In this document: in pieces, positions 7,898-17,733 of the stretch
Numbering within the stretch: the first letter of the stretch is position 1
Layout: every line of letters begins with the position of its first letter
DNA from: Sinohyriopsis cumingii
Lineage: Eukaryota; Mollusca; Bivalvia; Unionida; Unionidae
Assembly: GCA_028554795.2 (NCBI GenBank)
Contig: CM068829.1
Coordinates: 129,720,016 to 129,784,015, forward strand
Length of the DNA: 64,000 nt
Reading direction: 5' to 3'
The notes under the pieces: generated by a model
Database searches by the model: none
Seen by the model: the letters and a program-made list of their open reading frames with translations, nothing else
What the model was told of the DNA's origin: nothing
Program-made: the position numbers and the translations under genes

Positions 7898-7934
7898 TAT
7901 TATTATTTGTGATGATCTAATTAAAATGTTATCG

Positions 7935-8393
7935 TCACCGGAAACCACTACCAGCTATCAAATTAGCAGTTACACTATCTTGCAACGCTTTGGAGGTAAT
8001 TCCTGCTGTTGCGATCTCAGCTAATTTCTGATTTACGGCCTTATTTACTACGCTACTAACATTTGCCGGCATAGCTTCAGTGGATGGTAGTTTTACTGGC
8101 ACCAACCTCTCGACTGGGTTTTTTTTTCGTATCAGCTGTGCTAGTCGATCCTTGATTGATTGAAATGCTTTCCCGGCAAGACTACCAACAGTGCCAATGG
8201 CTTTATCCTTGACAACATCAGCGGCTTTCATCGCGAATTGTTTTGCTAACGGTCCAGCTTTCGGAGCGATTCTTGTGACTAAATCCCTAACAACATCACC
8301 GACTCCATCTCCGTAAACAACCTCGTATACTGGTAATCGTGAGTTTACTACTCTGACACTTCTTGGTCTGCGAAAAGAATCGTGTAGTATCAT
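7935..8393 (-). CDS. pVI-like minor capsid/membrane-lytic precursor
   Basis: The 152-aa product is laid out like adenovirus pVI. An N-terminal peptide of 29 residues ends at VYGD|G (26-30; IYGD|G in the E2 copy). An amphipathic Ala/Lys-rich helical middle follows (LAKQFAMKAADVVKDKAIG), and the very end is IAGS|GFR (146-152), also kept in E2. Both sites match the adenain consensus, apart from Val at the first E1 site. In adenovirus, pVI is cut after residue 33 and releases a C-terminal 11-residue protease cofactor; here the released tail would be only three residues. I infer a vertex-internal, membrane-active role. The start context is AAATAAAATG. The stop lies downstream of the capsid's alternative upstream ATG (7948). 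Confidence 0.65.
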   Translation of the reverse strand: MILHDSFRRPRSVRVVNSRLPVYEVVYGDGVGDVVRDLVTRIAPKAGPLAKQFAMKAADVVKDKAIGTVGSLAGKAFQSIKDRLAQLIRKKNPVERLVPVKLPSTEAMPANVSSVVNKAVNQKLAEIATAGITSKALQDSVTANLIAGSGFR

Positions 8394-8442
8394 TTTATTT
8401 AATTATTGTTTATCTAACTGAATTTGCTAGCAAATTTAATTA

Positions 8443-9477
8443 TTAGTCGCTGTGGTAACCGTCTGCGAGTTCATCAATGAGCCCCCGGTAGATGCTGATA
8501 TCCATGATGCCACGCTGAAATAGTCTCTGACAGATATCTGCGGCTTCATTTATAATTTCCGGAGAATTGTTTCCGGCACGTCTTCCTCCGATGAGAACTT
8601 CCAACCGTGATACATCATCGATGATATTATTAGGGCAGGCAATAAAACCGGATCCTAAACCCTCCCCTGTTGATGGTACAATTCTTGGGGATAAAATGTC
8701 TTGAGGCAAACTTTCAGAAGATGTTGTTAAGCTAATTATCGGCGACCTAGTTTGTTTGAATTTTTGGCCCCGCGGACTTCCTTCAGATGCAGCCTCGTAT
8801 TCACTTAACGGAGTTAGGTCAGGATCTATTGCTCTTCGCCGTGAAGGATATTGTTGTCGTTCTGTGTGTTGCAACGGTGATTTTTCTTCTTGAGGTTGCG
8901 ATGGTGGAATTTCAAGTTTACGTATAGCATCTACAAGTCTATCGTATTTTGTATCGTCCCTGCTGATTTGTTTTTTATTTTCACGTATACGATACGAATA
9001 TTTGATAAAATTATCATCTGTCATAGAACCGTGTTCTGGGTTTAAAGACACATCTCTTCTAATCAATCCTAACAGTATTGTCTCAGGTAATTTCTCTTCT
9101 GGTACATTTTTAAGAAGTTCAATATAATCCGGCGTAAATCTTTTGGCGGGGTCAGTAATTCTCCCTGTTACTCGCTTACCAGCAGGTACTGACACAACAA
9201 CTTCATCGGGTGGAGGCGGGGGTTTAAGTCCAGCTGAAATATCCTGTAAAATTTTCCTTTGCTCTATTAAAGCCTCTTTGGTAACAGCTGCGGATTTTTC
9301 AGTAGCTTTGGTCACGGGTTTAAATAATTCCTCCGTAGTCTCTGCAAAGCCTTCCCGTGCTTGCTGTCTTAGTTGTAATTTTTGTCTGACACTATCACGG
9401 ACAGGAAGAAATTTCTGAATTGCTTCGAGACGTTCTCGAGCTAATCTAGTCGTATGTGCTTCTCCAATATTTGCCAT
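8443..9477 (-). CDS. Putative cement/scaffold precursor of E1 (344 aa)
   Basis: First gene of the minus-strand cluster. The N-terminal 100 residues are helical and charged (ARERLEAIQKFLPVRDSVRQ, then VTKATEKSAAVTKEA). A Pro-rich stretch (PPPPPDE) and a long low-complexity middle with Ser, Pro, Gln and Glu follow. A compact C-terminal domain of about 65 residues starts near CPNNIIDDVSRLEVLIGG. LIGG|R at 295-299 matches the adenain site, and E2 keeps IIGG|K at the same place, so the last 46 residues are probably released. This recalls adenovirus pIIIa or Polinton minor capsid precursors, but I cannot assign homology. The start is in AAATAATG, 66 bp from the terminal inverted repeat. Confidence 0.6.
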   Translation of the reverse strand: MANIGEAHTTRLARERLEAIQKFLPVRDSVRQKLQLRQQAREGFAETTEELFKPVTKATEKSAAVTKEALIEQRKILQDISAGLKPPPPPDEVVVSVPAGKRVTGRITDPAKRFTPDYIELLKNVPEEKLPETILLGLIRRDVSLNPEHGSMTDDNFIKYSYRIRENKKQISRDDTKYDRLVDAIRKLEIPPSQPQEEKSPLQHTERQQYPSRRRAIDPDLTPLSEYEAASEGSPRGQKFKQTRSPIISLTTSSESLPQDILSPRIVPSTGEGLGSGFIACPNNIIDDVSRLEVLIGGRRAGNNSPEIINEAADICQRLFQRGIMDISIYRGLIDELADGYHSD

Positions 9478-9542
9478 TATTTATTTGTCAATGATTTAAT
9501 TCCGCTAACATAAAAATGTTTTTCCTTGGAAACTCATTTCCC

Positions 9543-9818
9543 AGAGCAGCAGAGGGGATGGACCCGACCCATGGATTTTTCAATAACGACCCCGCCACGG
9601 AAACTGTTTCAGATTTATTGAAGTAACCCAAGTTGTCAGTGCAAACTCAACGAGTTTGTCCCTGGAAACTCTTCGAGTTTTCGGGGGACATTTTTTTTTG
9701 TCCTGTATTCTGAATAGAAGGGTTTATTTCGTCGAAATAAGCCCTCTATCGAGGAATAGTTTCCTGGAGGGGTTTATTGTGCAAAAAGTTTCGGTCTGTA
9801 CAGCCCCTCTGCTGCTCT
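9543..9818. repeat. Right-end domain of E1 bounded by its own inverted repeat
   Basis: AGAGCAGCAGAGGGG (9543-9557) is perfectly complementary to CCCCTCTGCTGCTCT (9804-9818). Between them are three consecutive hairpins with 3-nt loops: CAAACTC/GAGTTTG (9642-9658), AAACTC/GAGTTT (9666-9680) and GGGTTTATTTC/GAAATAAGCCC (9720-9744). The outer arm, with about 25 bp before it, matches the right end of E2. This is probably the physical end of the element; the left terminal repeat would lie outside the window. Confidence 0.65.
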
Positions 9819-9839
9819 GCGGCATGATGCCCCAGTGCT

Positions 9840-12215
9840 AGACATCACTATAAACTGCCACATTGCAGACATCGTAGCGATATAACTGAAAAATTGTTAA
9901 AGCTACGTTTAAAATCAAAATCACACACATCACGTTCCGTGAGTTATTTCTCAGTATTGATCCTGGCGTGCATCCTAAATTTGACAAAACCTTTGTATCA
10001 CACATTTCTCATTTTATTGTTTTCCCCCAGTACCATATTGACCGTCGTCGAATTTCGCCCATTAGGCCAAATCAACGTTAGACTGTTTTCAGTACAATAT
10101 ATAGCTACGATGCCGTAGCCTCAACTTGATTTTGTTGTGGTTGAGGCTACGAACTGATCCCATATCATGTAATGGAGCAAAAAATATCATCATCAGAAAA
10201 AGTGTAGAAATCAACTACATAAGCATAATCATGTTGTGAAAGAAGTTTGGCTTATTTTGAATTTATTAAACCCTTACACGATAAAATAAATTGGCATGAT
10301 TACTCTAACCTTATACTGTCCGCCATGACAGATAACGCGAGACTCTCGCCGTGACCCCTTTTCTACGTAAGGCTTGCCAGACCATATTTTTGGATATTCT
10401 ACGCTATATTATTATCAATCAAGTGCGAATAATCGCTTCTTGGTTAATTTCAAAGCTGCCGATAAACCGTATTTACTTTTAATGCGCAGAATTTCTGACC
10501 CAAACGGCGTCAAATTTTTACTACTATTTGTTTACATTTCCAAATAAGGCGTCAATGTCCTTATATGGCACACAAACAAACGAGGCTGAGAACGGAAGTA
10601 ATCATTATTTGAAATAATATGGCGGACGATCTAAACGAAAATATAGGCTAAAAAAGGTAAACGAGATTTTACAACTATTTCTATAATGATTTTCGATACT
10701 TCCGGTATTAAATCAGAGGACTACTCAGTTTATTGGATTATATGCAAAGAATATGTTTAGTGTTATTATTAGGCTAAAAGATTCACACCCGGCTTGCTCC
10801 ATTAACACGTATATGCTCATGTTAGTACCCTGTTCACGTGGTACGAGTAAGGGTACTAATATTAGTACTATACAATATAGAAATCAAATGAAACGAACCA
10901 CTCGACTGGCGGTAATTATCTTTACTAATGTATTTCCTTGTTTATTGTAGCCTTAACATGGATGTATATAATGGTGGTTAGTATTCGCACACGCTCCAGT
11001 TTGTTTTTAGCCCACCTCCACACCCTTACCGAAAAAAGAAAGAAAGAAGAAGAAAAAAAAAACACTCATACCCAGTTGTGTCACTAGGGCTGGTGTCACC
11101 CAGTACGGTAACTCGTGGTGTCACCCTCATGGACTTCCTTCCTGCACAAAAATTCCAAATTTTTAATAGACAGTATTTTTTGTGTCACCCCCTCTGATGT
11201 GTTTTCCATAAACACTGTAATGGTCAATAACGGACAGTAATGGAGACGAAAATACTGTAATGTAAGAGAAATTACTGGAATGGATTAAATTAATGAAACT
11301 AGTTTTATAGGATTTATATGCAGACATTTATTAATAACAGAGAAAGATTCAGAAACGTATTTACTTTTTGTTCCATCACCATTGTTATTTACAATTTTAC
11401 ATTCCAGACCACATGAATCTCTATCCCTCTGACTTTATCATTATTTCATCCTCTCATTTAATTCTATGTATGTATGTCAACTATCTTGACTTTTTTGAGA
11501 CCTCAGACATGTGTGTTGGTTATATTCATAATGCAGTAAAACTTTAAGTTGAAAAACTTATGTCCAATCCTTTTGCTCTATATACACACGTATGATCTGC
11601 TGGGGAATACAATATGTATGACAAAACAAAATATATATGTTGGCACTTGTGATCGGTATAATCTATGTTATCAAATAATAACACAGAGTTGCATAACTAT
11701 GGAACTTAATATATTTATCATTTTATTTCTGTCTTCATTTAAGAGACCCGTTTAAGTGTTCGTTTTTTCAAAATTTTGTTTAAAAAAATAGTCAACTGAT
11801 TTCTATTGCAGGACTAATGGCTGAAACATTTCAACTGCATAACCACCTAAAACTAGTAAAGTGTGCTTTCATTAAATGCCACATTCGCACCTGTCAATCA
11901 AGAATAATGTTTCCACATACGTAATTTGTTCGAACCAGCCTAGCTGACAACGATGATATCAGTGACCTCGCACTATAATCAATAAAGACAAACAAGTTCA
12001 GTTGGGACAATGTTTCTGTAACTAGCAATGAATCAACATCAATAGTTGCGAATTTTGGTAAGGTTACTGTTGCTGGGCCTCACCGTGGGTTTGTGAAGAA
12101 TGAGAAGTTTATGGACATAACATAAACATTGAGAATTTTAAAACTAAATTAATATCACAGTGCATTACCACGTGTACCACCTGGCATAAAGGAAAACGTG
12201 TTCTTTATAGATGAC
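9840..12215. other. Flanking DNA between E1 and E2, no gene seen
   Basis: Composition falls back to AT-rich. A perfect 12-bp hairpin CGTAGCCTCAAC/GTTGAGGCTACG sits at 10114-10151 with a 14-nt loop. Around 11075-11190 a short stretch repeats GTGTCACC several times and looks like a fragment of a dispersed repeat. Open frames here are short and unconvincing. Confidence 0.5.
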
Positions 12216-12257
12216 ACTACACTAAACGAGAAGAGAACGAAGACTGGTAAGACTCAG

Positions 12258-12416
12258 AGGAGAGAGTTTTGGAATGACTGGCAAGTGGGTGAAAGGTAGT
12301 TCTCCCACAAATTGCTTTGTTACACTAAACGAGGTAAGAGGAGAGAGTTTTGGAATGACTGGCACGTGGGTGAAAGGTAGTTCTCCCACAAATTACTTTG
12401 TTACACTAAACGAGAA
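12258..12416. repeat. 81-bp tandem duplication
   Basis: Two nearly identical copies, 12258-12338 and 12339-12416, each containing GAGAGAGTTTTGGAATGACT and GTTACACTAAACGAG. An isolated ACACTAAACGAG also lies at 12219-12230. The unit is a multiple of three, so the open frame through it is kept. Confidence 0.85.
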
Positions 12417-12708
12417 ACTGGTCAGTGTTATAAAGAGAGACGGACAATATTGCCTGAAAAAACAATTAAACGGTGTGCGCGTCTACCGTCCACTTAAACC
12501 ACAACCAAATGCTTCGGACACGTTAGGTGTGCATCGGGCATATAGCAAGCACAACAACTCTCTAAAATATAAGCAGAGTGTAACTTGGATAGAAAATGTG
12601 CCACACTCTATGACACTATCTAAGTCTATCTCGATTATGGAGTATGTTGGTGCATTCCCCGGGAGGACAATTCATGGAAATACATTAAAACCAGACGAGC
12701 ACGAATAA
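12274..12708 (+). CDS. Open frame of unknown origin with duplicated N-terminus (144 aa)
   Basis: Not recognised. The frame reads through the 81-bp duplication (WVKGSSPTN occurs twice), then has a protein-like stretch (SVIKRDGQYCLKKQLNGVRVYRPL, quoted in part; later HGNTLKPDEHE). Composition after residue 45 looks like a real domain rather than random DNA. It may be the end of a transposon or host gene captured near E2. The duplication, and the lack of an obvious start or neighbours, suggest it is no longer functional. Confidence 0.3.
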   Translation: MTGKWVKGSSPTNCFVTLNEVRGESFGMTGTWVKGSSPTNYFVTLNEKLVSVIKRDGQYCLKKQLNGVRVYRPLKPQPNASDTLGVHRAYSKHNNSLKYKQSVTWIENVPHSMTLSKSISIMEYVGAFPGRTIHGNTLKPDEHE

Positions 12709-12954
12709 TACATAAGAACTACACAACGCGTTAAGGTTGTGGCTGCAAGTACGGTAAAACAAGACTCTGCCAAATTAATGGGATCGGAAAATTATTTGAT
12801 AAATTATTCGTCGACGATCGGATTCATTTTATCATCCTGGGTATATAATTATATTATGACAGGAAACTCTTTTTCATAATCGAAATAAGAGGATACTTTC
12901 CACGGATAATTTCTTCGAAATTCTGGATACTTTAGTATAAAAAGTTTCGTTAGT

Positions 12955-13432
12955 GGAAAAAATCATATCGTTTTGGTTCTGGCAGCCCTTGATATTTAGG
13001 TGGAATTTTAGGCCAGCCTAAAAGACTTATGATCGACGAAGAATAAATATCAACAGCGTAATCTGGTGAATTTATTTATATCGCGGCTGATAACGTCGGT
13101 TCATGAACCGTTATAGCTATTTTTATTCTCATTTTGTTATAGATTTTATTCTGTGCTTAAATTCATCATTGATTTGTTCGATTTGATAATTGCCTGTCGG
13201 TATTCCTACAACCTGCCAGCTTCGAGATTTCTGTTTGCAAATACAAGAGAATCATTTGCTGGTAATCCGCCAAATGATTTTGATCTAATATTGGGCCAGC
13301 TGTAATACACTTTCACTGGAATCGCTGTTGGAAAAACAACGCAGAATTCAGGGTTGGTTGAGCTTACTGATATCATTGTGGTTTCAACGGTGATTTATTT
13401 GTGGCTATCTGTTGAAGTAAATCTGTCACCAT
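12955..13432 (-). pseudogene. Penton-like gene remnant of E2 (N-terminal third)
   Basis: The start ATG at 13432 keeps the AAATAATG context. Similarity to the first 150 or so residues of the E1 474-aa protein runs to the GWPK region near 13010 and then stops; the helical and C-terminal parts are missing. There are stops and frameshifts inside (for example around 13140-13180). Confidence 0.75.
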
Positions 13433-13499
13433 TATTTAAATCCCGATTATCTAAATCAGTCATAGTTATTGCTTTTTTGTAGATTTCAATCATTGCCGT

Positions 13500-13881
13500 G
13501 AACATCGTTAAGGCTTGACGATATCAACGAGGATAACTTAGAGTATGCTAGCGTTGATGTATGTAATTTTACTACATAATCCGTAATTTTGCATTTGTGC
13601 ACCTAGATATTTTTGTCGCGATGATATTAAGAGACCAACAATTGTTGTTGTGGCTGAAACACAAATTGTTACAACCGCCAGGAATGGTGTTAACGCTGAA
13701 AATAATACGCCGGTTTCAGCAATAACAGCTGACGCCGAATATACAATTACGTCAAGGACAACTACACGTCTACGATATTTTTTACTTTTACTGTATAATC
13801 GTCTACGATATTTTTTAGTATTCTTTGCCATTCACGTGCTTGATTGTACCTAAAATTCTGAACGTTGATTGAAGTGCTCAT
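13500..13881 (-). pseudogene. Two-helix membrane protein remnant of E2
   Basis: It starts at 13881 in AAATAATGAG, overlapping the fibre stop codon (TAATG). It keeps the basic segment and both hydrophobic stretches. A short tandem duplication (GTCTACGATATTTTTTA, twice between about 13764 and 13816) repeats the basic KKYRRR segment and coincides with a frame change. The C-terminal half is mostly lost. Confidence 0.75.
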
Positions 13882-14852
13882 TATTTAGTAATCAATTGAA
13901 GTGTTTCAGCGAAAAATTCCAGACACCAGTAAGACGCTGAGCTTAATTTTTTATCAGATGATTCCAGTATAAATGTATCTTTGTTCCCCTTATTTAACAC
14001 AATAGACACTGTTCCGAAAAAACATTCGGTTAAATGACGCCAAGGATACGTAGCAAATGTACTAAATTTTTCACCGCTGATATATTTGAAAGTGTTATTT
14101 TGCTGTGACCATATTGAGAATCCTGATGACACTGTGTATACTATTTTGGTAATCTGCTTATAAGGAATTTTAATAAGACTTTTTTTAATTAACGATATCA
14201 GGAATTTCACTTATAATATCTTCTAGTTTTTATTCTAATCGTTTCAATATCTGACATAGTTGTCTTAATTTCATCGAGTTTTTGTGTTAATATCAACGAG
14301 TTTTACGTCAACGGTCAGCGGACTTCCAAAGCAATCATCGGTGACTTCATTAAGTTTTCGAAAGTTTCTACGGAGATTTGTAAACATACTTACGTGAGCG
14401 TCATATTCGGCTCGTAGCGTGGTTACTATGGTATCTACGGTACTATAATTACTGTCTACATATGTTTTGATTGCGGATTCTTCATCAGATGTTGGATCTC
14501 TTAAAATAACTATTTTATTTCCATTCATGCTAAGTTCACCTGTCATCGTATACCGGTAGATCGTATACGATTAGCAACACCTTTTGCAATTTCGTTTCTT
14601 ATAGTTGCGACTGATACATTTGAGTCTCTGATTCTACCGCCGTCAGTAAATATTGGAATATTATCCATGGTAGCACCGAGTCCTCTACGAACTATGTCAT
14701 TCCATTTGATATTACTTGTCTTTAAAACACCGTATTTGTCCTGAAAAACAACAACTTCGTCTCGGTCAACTCCTGACAGGTTCATACTATCGACATTTTT
14801 ATCTTAAGTCGCGTAATTTGAACGAAGAGGATCTTCCGTAAATATCTACCAT
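13881..14852 (-). pseudogene. Fibre gene remnant of E2, three frame segments
   Basis: It starts at 14852 (MVDIYGR, context GTATAATG), as in E1. The reading frame breaks near 14545, where the first segment ends just before the MTGELSMNGNKI motif, and again between 14271 and 14210. The head region (13881-14210) has lost part of its middle. The phage-fibre motif and the SGFSIWSQQNNT segment are still clear. Confidence 0.8.
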
Positions 14853-14878
14853 TATACTTTAAGATTTATTTAAATCGT

Positions 14879-15262
14879 CTACCTGTATACGATTATATGA
14901 GGCGGTGATGTTGATTTTGATATAGCGTCGAGTACGGCAATTGCTTCACGGCCGCATATTGGCGGATCGGTTATTGTCTGTGTTCGTAATGTTGAATACC
15001 AGACTGGAATTTTTACTGAGTTTACGTAATTCATAAATTCTTTTGGTGGAGCCAACCCATACGAATCAAAATAAACAATTTCACGTGGATCAATTGCGTA
15101 TGCTACCCAATGAGTGCCAACTCCGGTACTTGTATCGAGATTAATAATACCTGTTTCAGTATTCTGTGGTTTGAAAGGTAACTGATCGCGCATAAAAAAT
15201 ACACCTCTAACATTTTTTATATTTAATTTCTTAGCAGCATCAAGTAAATCAAAATTTGACAT
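14879..15262 (-). CDS. Adenain-like protease of E2, frame still open
   Basis: This 127-aa open frame aligns with residues 10-136 of the E1 protease. It retains His51 (GTHWVAY), Asp66 (YFDSYG), Gln95 and Cys103 (PPICGRE). No stop or frameshift interrupts it, although the genes on both sides are broken. The N-terminal ten residues of E1 are not conserved, and the annotated Met is at the SNFDLLDA junction. Whether it is expressed is unknown; an open frame of this length can also survive by chance in a decaying element. Confidence 0.7.
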   Translation of the reverse strand: MSNFDLLDAAKKLNIKNVRGVFFMRDQLPFKPQNTETGIINLDTSTGVGTHWVAYAIDPREIVYFDSYGLAPPKEFMNYVNSVKIPVWYSTLRTQTITDPPICGREAIAVLDAISKSTSPPHIIVYR

Positions 15263-15274
15263 TGGAAAGACTAA

Positions 15275-15612
15275 ATAATTGTTGCTGGAAGTCTCATACC
15301 TTTTCCATATCGATAAGGAGTTCCTGGTAATCCTATGCCCCGACCGCGTCTTTTTTTTATATTCCTTGTCCTGTCGCCTTTTTTAATGCCATCCCAGAAG
15401 CGGTTCCAACAGCACCTAACGCGGCTGCCTTTGCAACGGCAGGAGTTCAGTAGCCTGTTTTAACAACATCTTTAATGACACCCGCAGAAAGATTGAGTTT
15501 AACACCGGTTTTTGATTGTTTGGCGTTATTGAAATACCGGAGTCAACGTTCAGTCAGTGATAATTTATTTTCACCACCTGTGATCTGTTCTTGCCTAATT
15601 TACATTTTCATT
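15275..15612 (-). pseudogene. Basic core protein remnant of E2
   Basis: The ITGG site, the Ala-rich part and the basic tail (RRGRGIGLPGTPYR) are recognisable in different frames. The central hydrophobic helix is shortened, and the 5' part is joined directly to capsid sequence (see the deletion finding). Confidence 0.7.
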
Positions 15613-16255
15613 CCACACTTCTTTGCTGAACGCCATATTGCATCATTGTCAGTGGCTTTTCTAACAAGTACCACGGTGTGTTTAGTGCCAAGTATAACCT
15701 TTCTAACATTTCTGCAAAATCATCGTTTAGCATTCCTCGTCGTGCGGAAAATCCTAAGTTGTGGGTTTCATCCACTGATGCAACTTCAGTTCCAGCTGCA
15801 TTCATTGTTACGTATCTGTTTTCTGGATGATCAGTAATGTCTTTCTGAAACCTCATTGTTGGACCAGCCGATCTCGTATAATCGTCGCTGTATCGCGCAA
15901 GACCAAGTATCATATTGGCAACGTCGACGTTTCTGACACAGATTTCAATACTTTTTTTCCCGTCAATCATGTATATAACGCTGTTAGATAACGCCATGAC
16001 GCCATTGTTAACAAAACCAACACGATCACCAATTCCGTATGCTGTATCATCTGCTTTTAAAAGTCCACCTTCAACCTCGATAATTGCATCAGCGGGCAGA
16101 AAATATCTACTTGCATCCTGAACTTGTAATTCGATTCTTCCACATGCGTTAGGTACATGTGCATCATAAGAATAATACTGATAATCACGCACAGACTCAT
16201 CTTTGAGAACTGGTGCGTCCATGTCAAATGCTGGATCAGATACACGTCTAAACAT
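15613..16255 (-). pseudogene. Major capsid-like gene remnant of E2 (N-terminal half)
   Basis: It starts at 16255 (MFRRVSD, context AATAAAATG) and follows E1 through VEGGLLK, GLARYSDDYTRSAG and the region before 'DNDAIWR'. A frameshift lies near 15720, then the sequence jumps into the core gene. The C-terminal half of the capsid is deleted. Confidence 0.8.
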
Positions 16256-16277
16256 TTTATTATAATAGCTATCATCT

Positions 16278-16720
16278 AACACGAAGACCACTTCCTGCTA
16301 TCAGACTTGCAGTTATATTTTTTCTTTTTCTTTTTCTGACAGTGGCACACCAGCCAGCTCTGCTAGTTTTTGATTTATGGCTTGATTTTTTTTAATATAC
16401 TGATATTTGCAGGCATAACTTCAGTGCTGGCCAGTTTCACTGGTGGATGTGGTTCTCATCGTAATAATCGTGATTAATCTTTTGATTGCAGAAAATGCGT
16501 TACCGGCAACCTCACCAACAGAGCTAGAAATTTTTTCACGAACAAAACCAATAGATTTCATTCCTAGTTTTGCAATCTGTATTTCTTTGGGGGCTATCCT
16601 TCTATACAGGCTCTGAACAACATCATCGAGCCCATCACCGTAAATCGCTTCATAAGTAGGTAATTGCGAATTCATCACCCTGACTATTACAGGTCCACGT
16701 TGAGCATTATGTACTATCAT
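16278..16720 (-). pseudogene. pVI-like gene remnant of E2
   Basis: It starts at 16720 in AAATAAAATG. The IYGD|G site near residue 29 and the C-terminal LIAGSG end are both preserved, but a frameshift near 16420 separates them and the middle is shortened. Confidence 0.75.
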
Positions 16721-16728
16721 TTTATTTA

Positions 16729-17702
16729 TTATTTATGTATCGAATCACTAAGATAATCATCAACGATTTCATCCATAAGAGACCGATAAACATCGATGTC
16801 CATGATACTGCCTCTAAATAAACTTCGACAAATATTAGGTGCTTTATTAATATTTTCTGGAGAATTATTTCCTACATGTTTCCCTCCTATGATGATTTCT
16901 AGTCGTTCTACGTCAGAAAGAACATTGTTAGGACAGAGTTTATCAGGCAGTGGAAGGGGTTTTACACTGCCAGTGACGATACCTTTTCCGGATTTTTTGC
17001 TGATTGCTGTAATACTGGCTGTGGTTGTTCTAACCGTGCAAGATAGTTATCTATTGCACTGATAAATGCAATATATCTAGTATCACTATTTCGGACCTGA
17101 TCAACTCCGTAGTGTATACGATATATCCATTTGTACCAGTTATCACGACTTACAGCATCATTGATATACTCCAGTTTTAAAACTTTTTCTCGCAGATCAA
17201 AACTTTGCACGGCAAACTCAGCTAATTTATCTCGATTTTTAGTTTTTTTTTTTATGAAAGCAATACTATTTTCGGTAAATGTATCATTTACATCAGTTTT
17301 GGCCTTTGCTTGTTCTGATTCTGTTTCTGGTATACGATCTTTTTATATCACCTTTTTCAGCAAGAGCTTTGTCAATACCCTGAAGAATTCTCGCATTGGT
17401 TGACAGCCGCTATTTCACCTGGAAGTTCTCGTAGAATCTTTTTTGGTTTTTTTAGTTCTTTCTGCTGTTTTTCCAGTTGCTCTAGCGGTTTACTCCAACG
17501 TAGGAAGAAGACCTTTGGTATCCTCTGTAACTCCTTCGGTAGCCTTCGTAACCGGTTTACATACTTGTTCTGCATCCTCTGCAAATTCCACCCGAGACTC
17601 CTGACGCGCTCGTAGTTGCTGCTTGACAGCATCACGAATAGGGATATATTTTTTCATTGCGTCTAATCGCCCTCGAGCTAATCTAATCGTGTAAGATTCC
17701 AT
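16729..17702 (-). pseudogene. 344-aa protein homologue of E2, frameshifted
   Basis: It starts at 17702 in TCAATAATGG. The N-terminus (RLARGRLDAMKKYIPIRDAV) matches E1. The low-complexity middle is much diverged and broken near 17490, 17370 and 16970. The C-terminal domain with IIGG|K and NNSPE is clear around 16790-16940, and the stop is at 16729-16731. Confidence 0.8.
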
Positions 17703-17733
17703 TATTGATATAATAATGATTTAATTACTCATA

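Noticed and set aside
7898..7948. Upstream in-frame ATG for the capsid gene
   Set aside because: The E2 copy and the AATAATAATG context both support the start at 7897.
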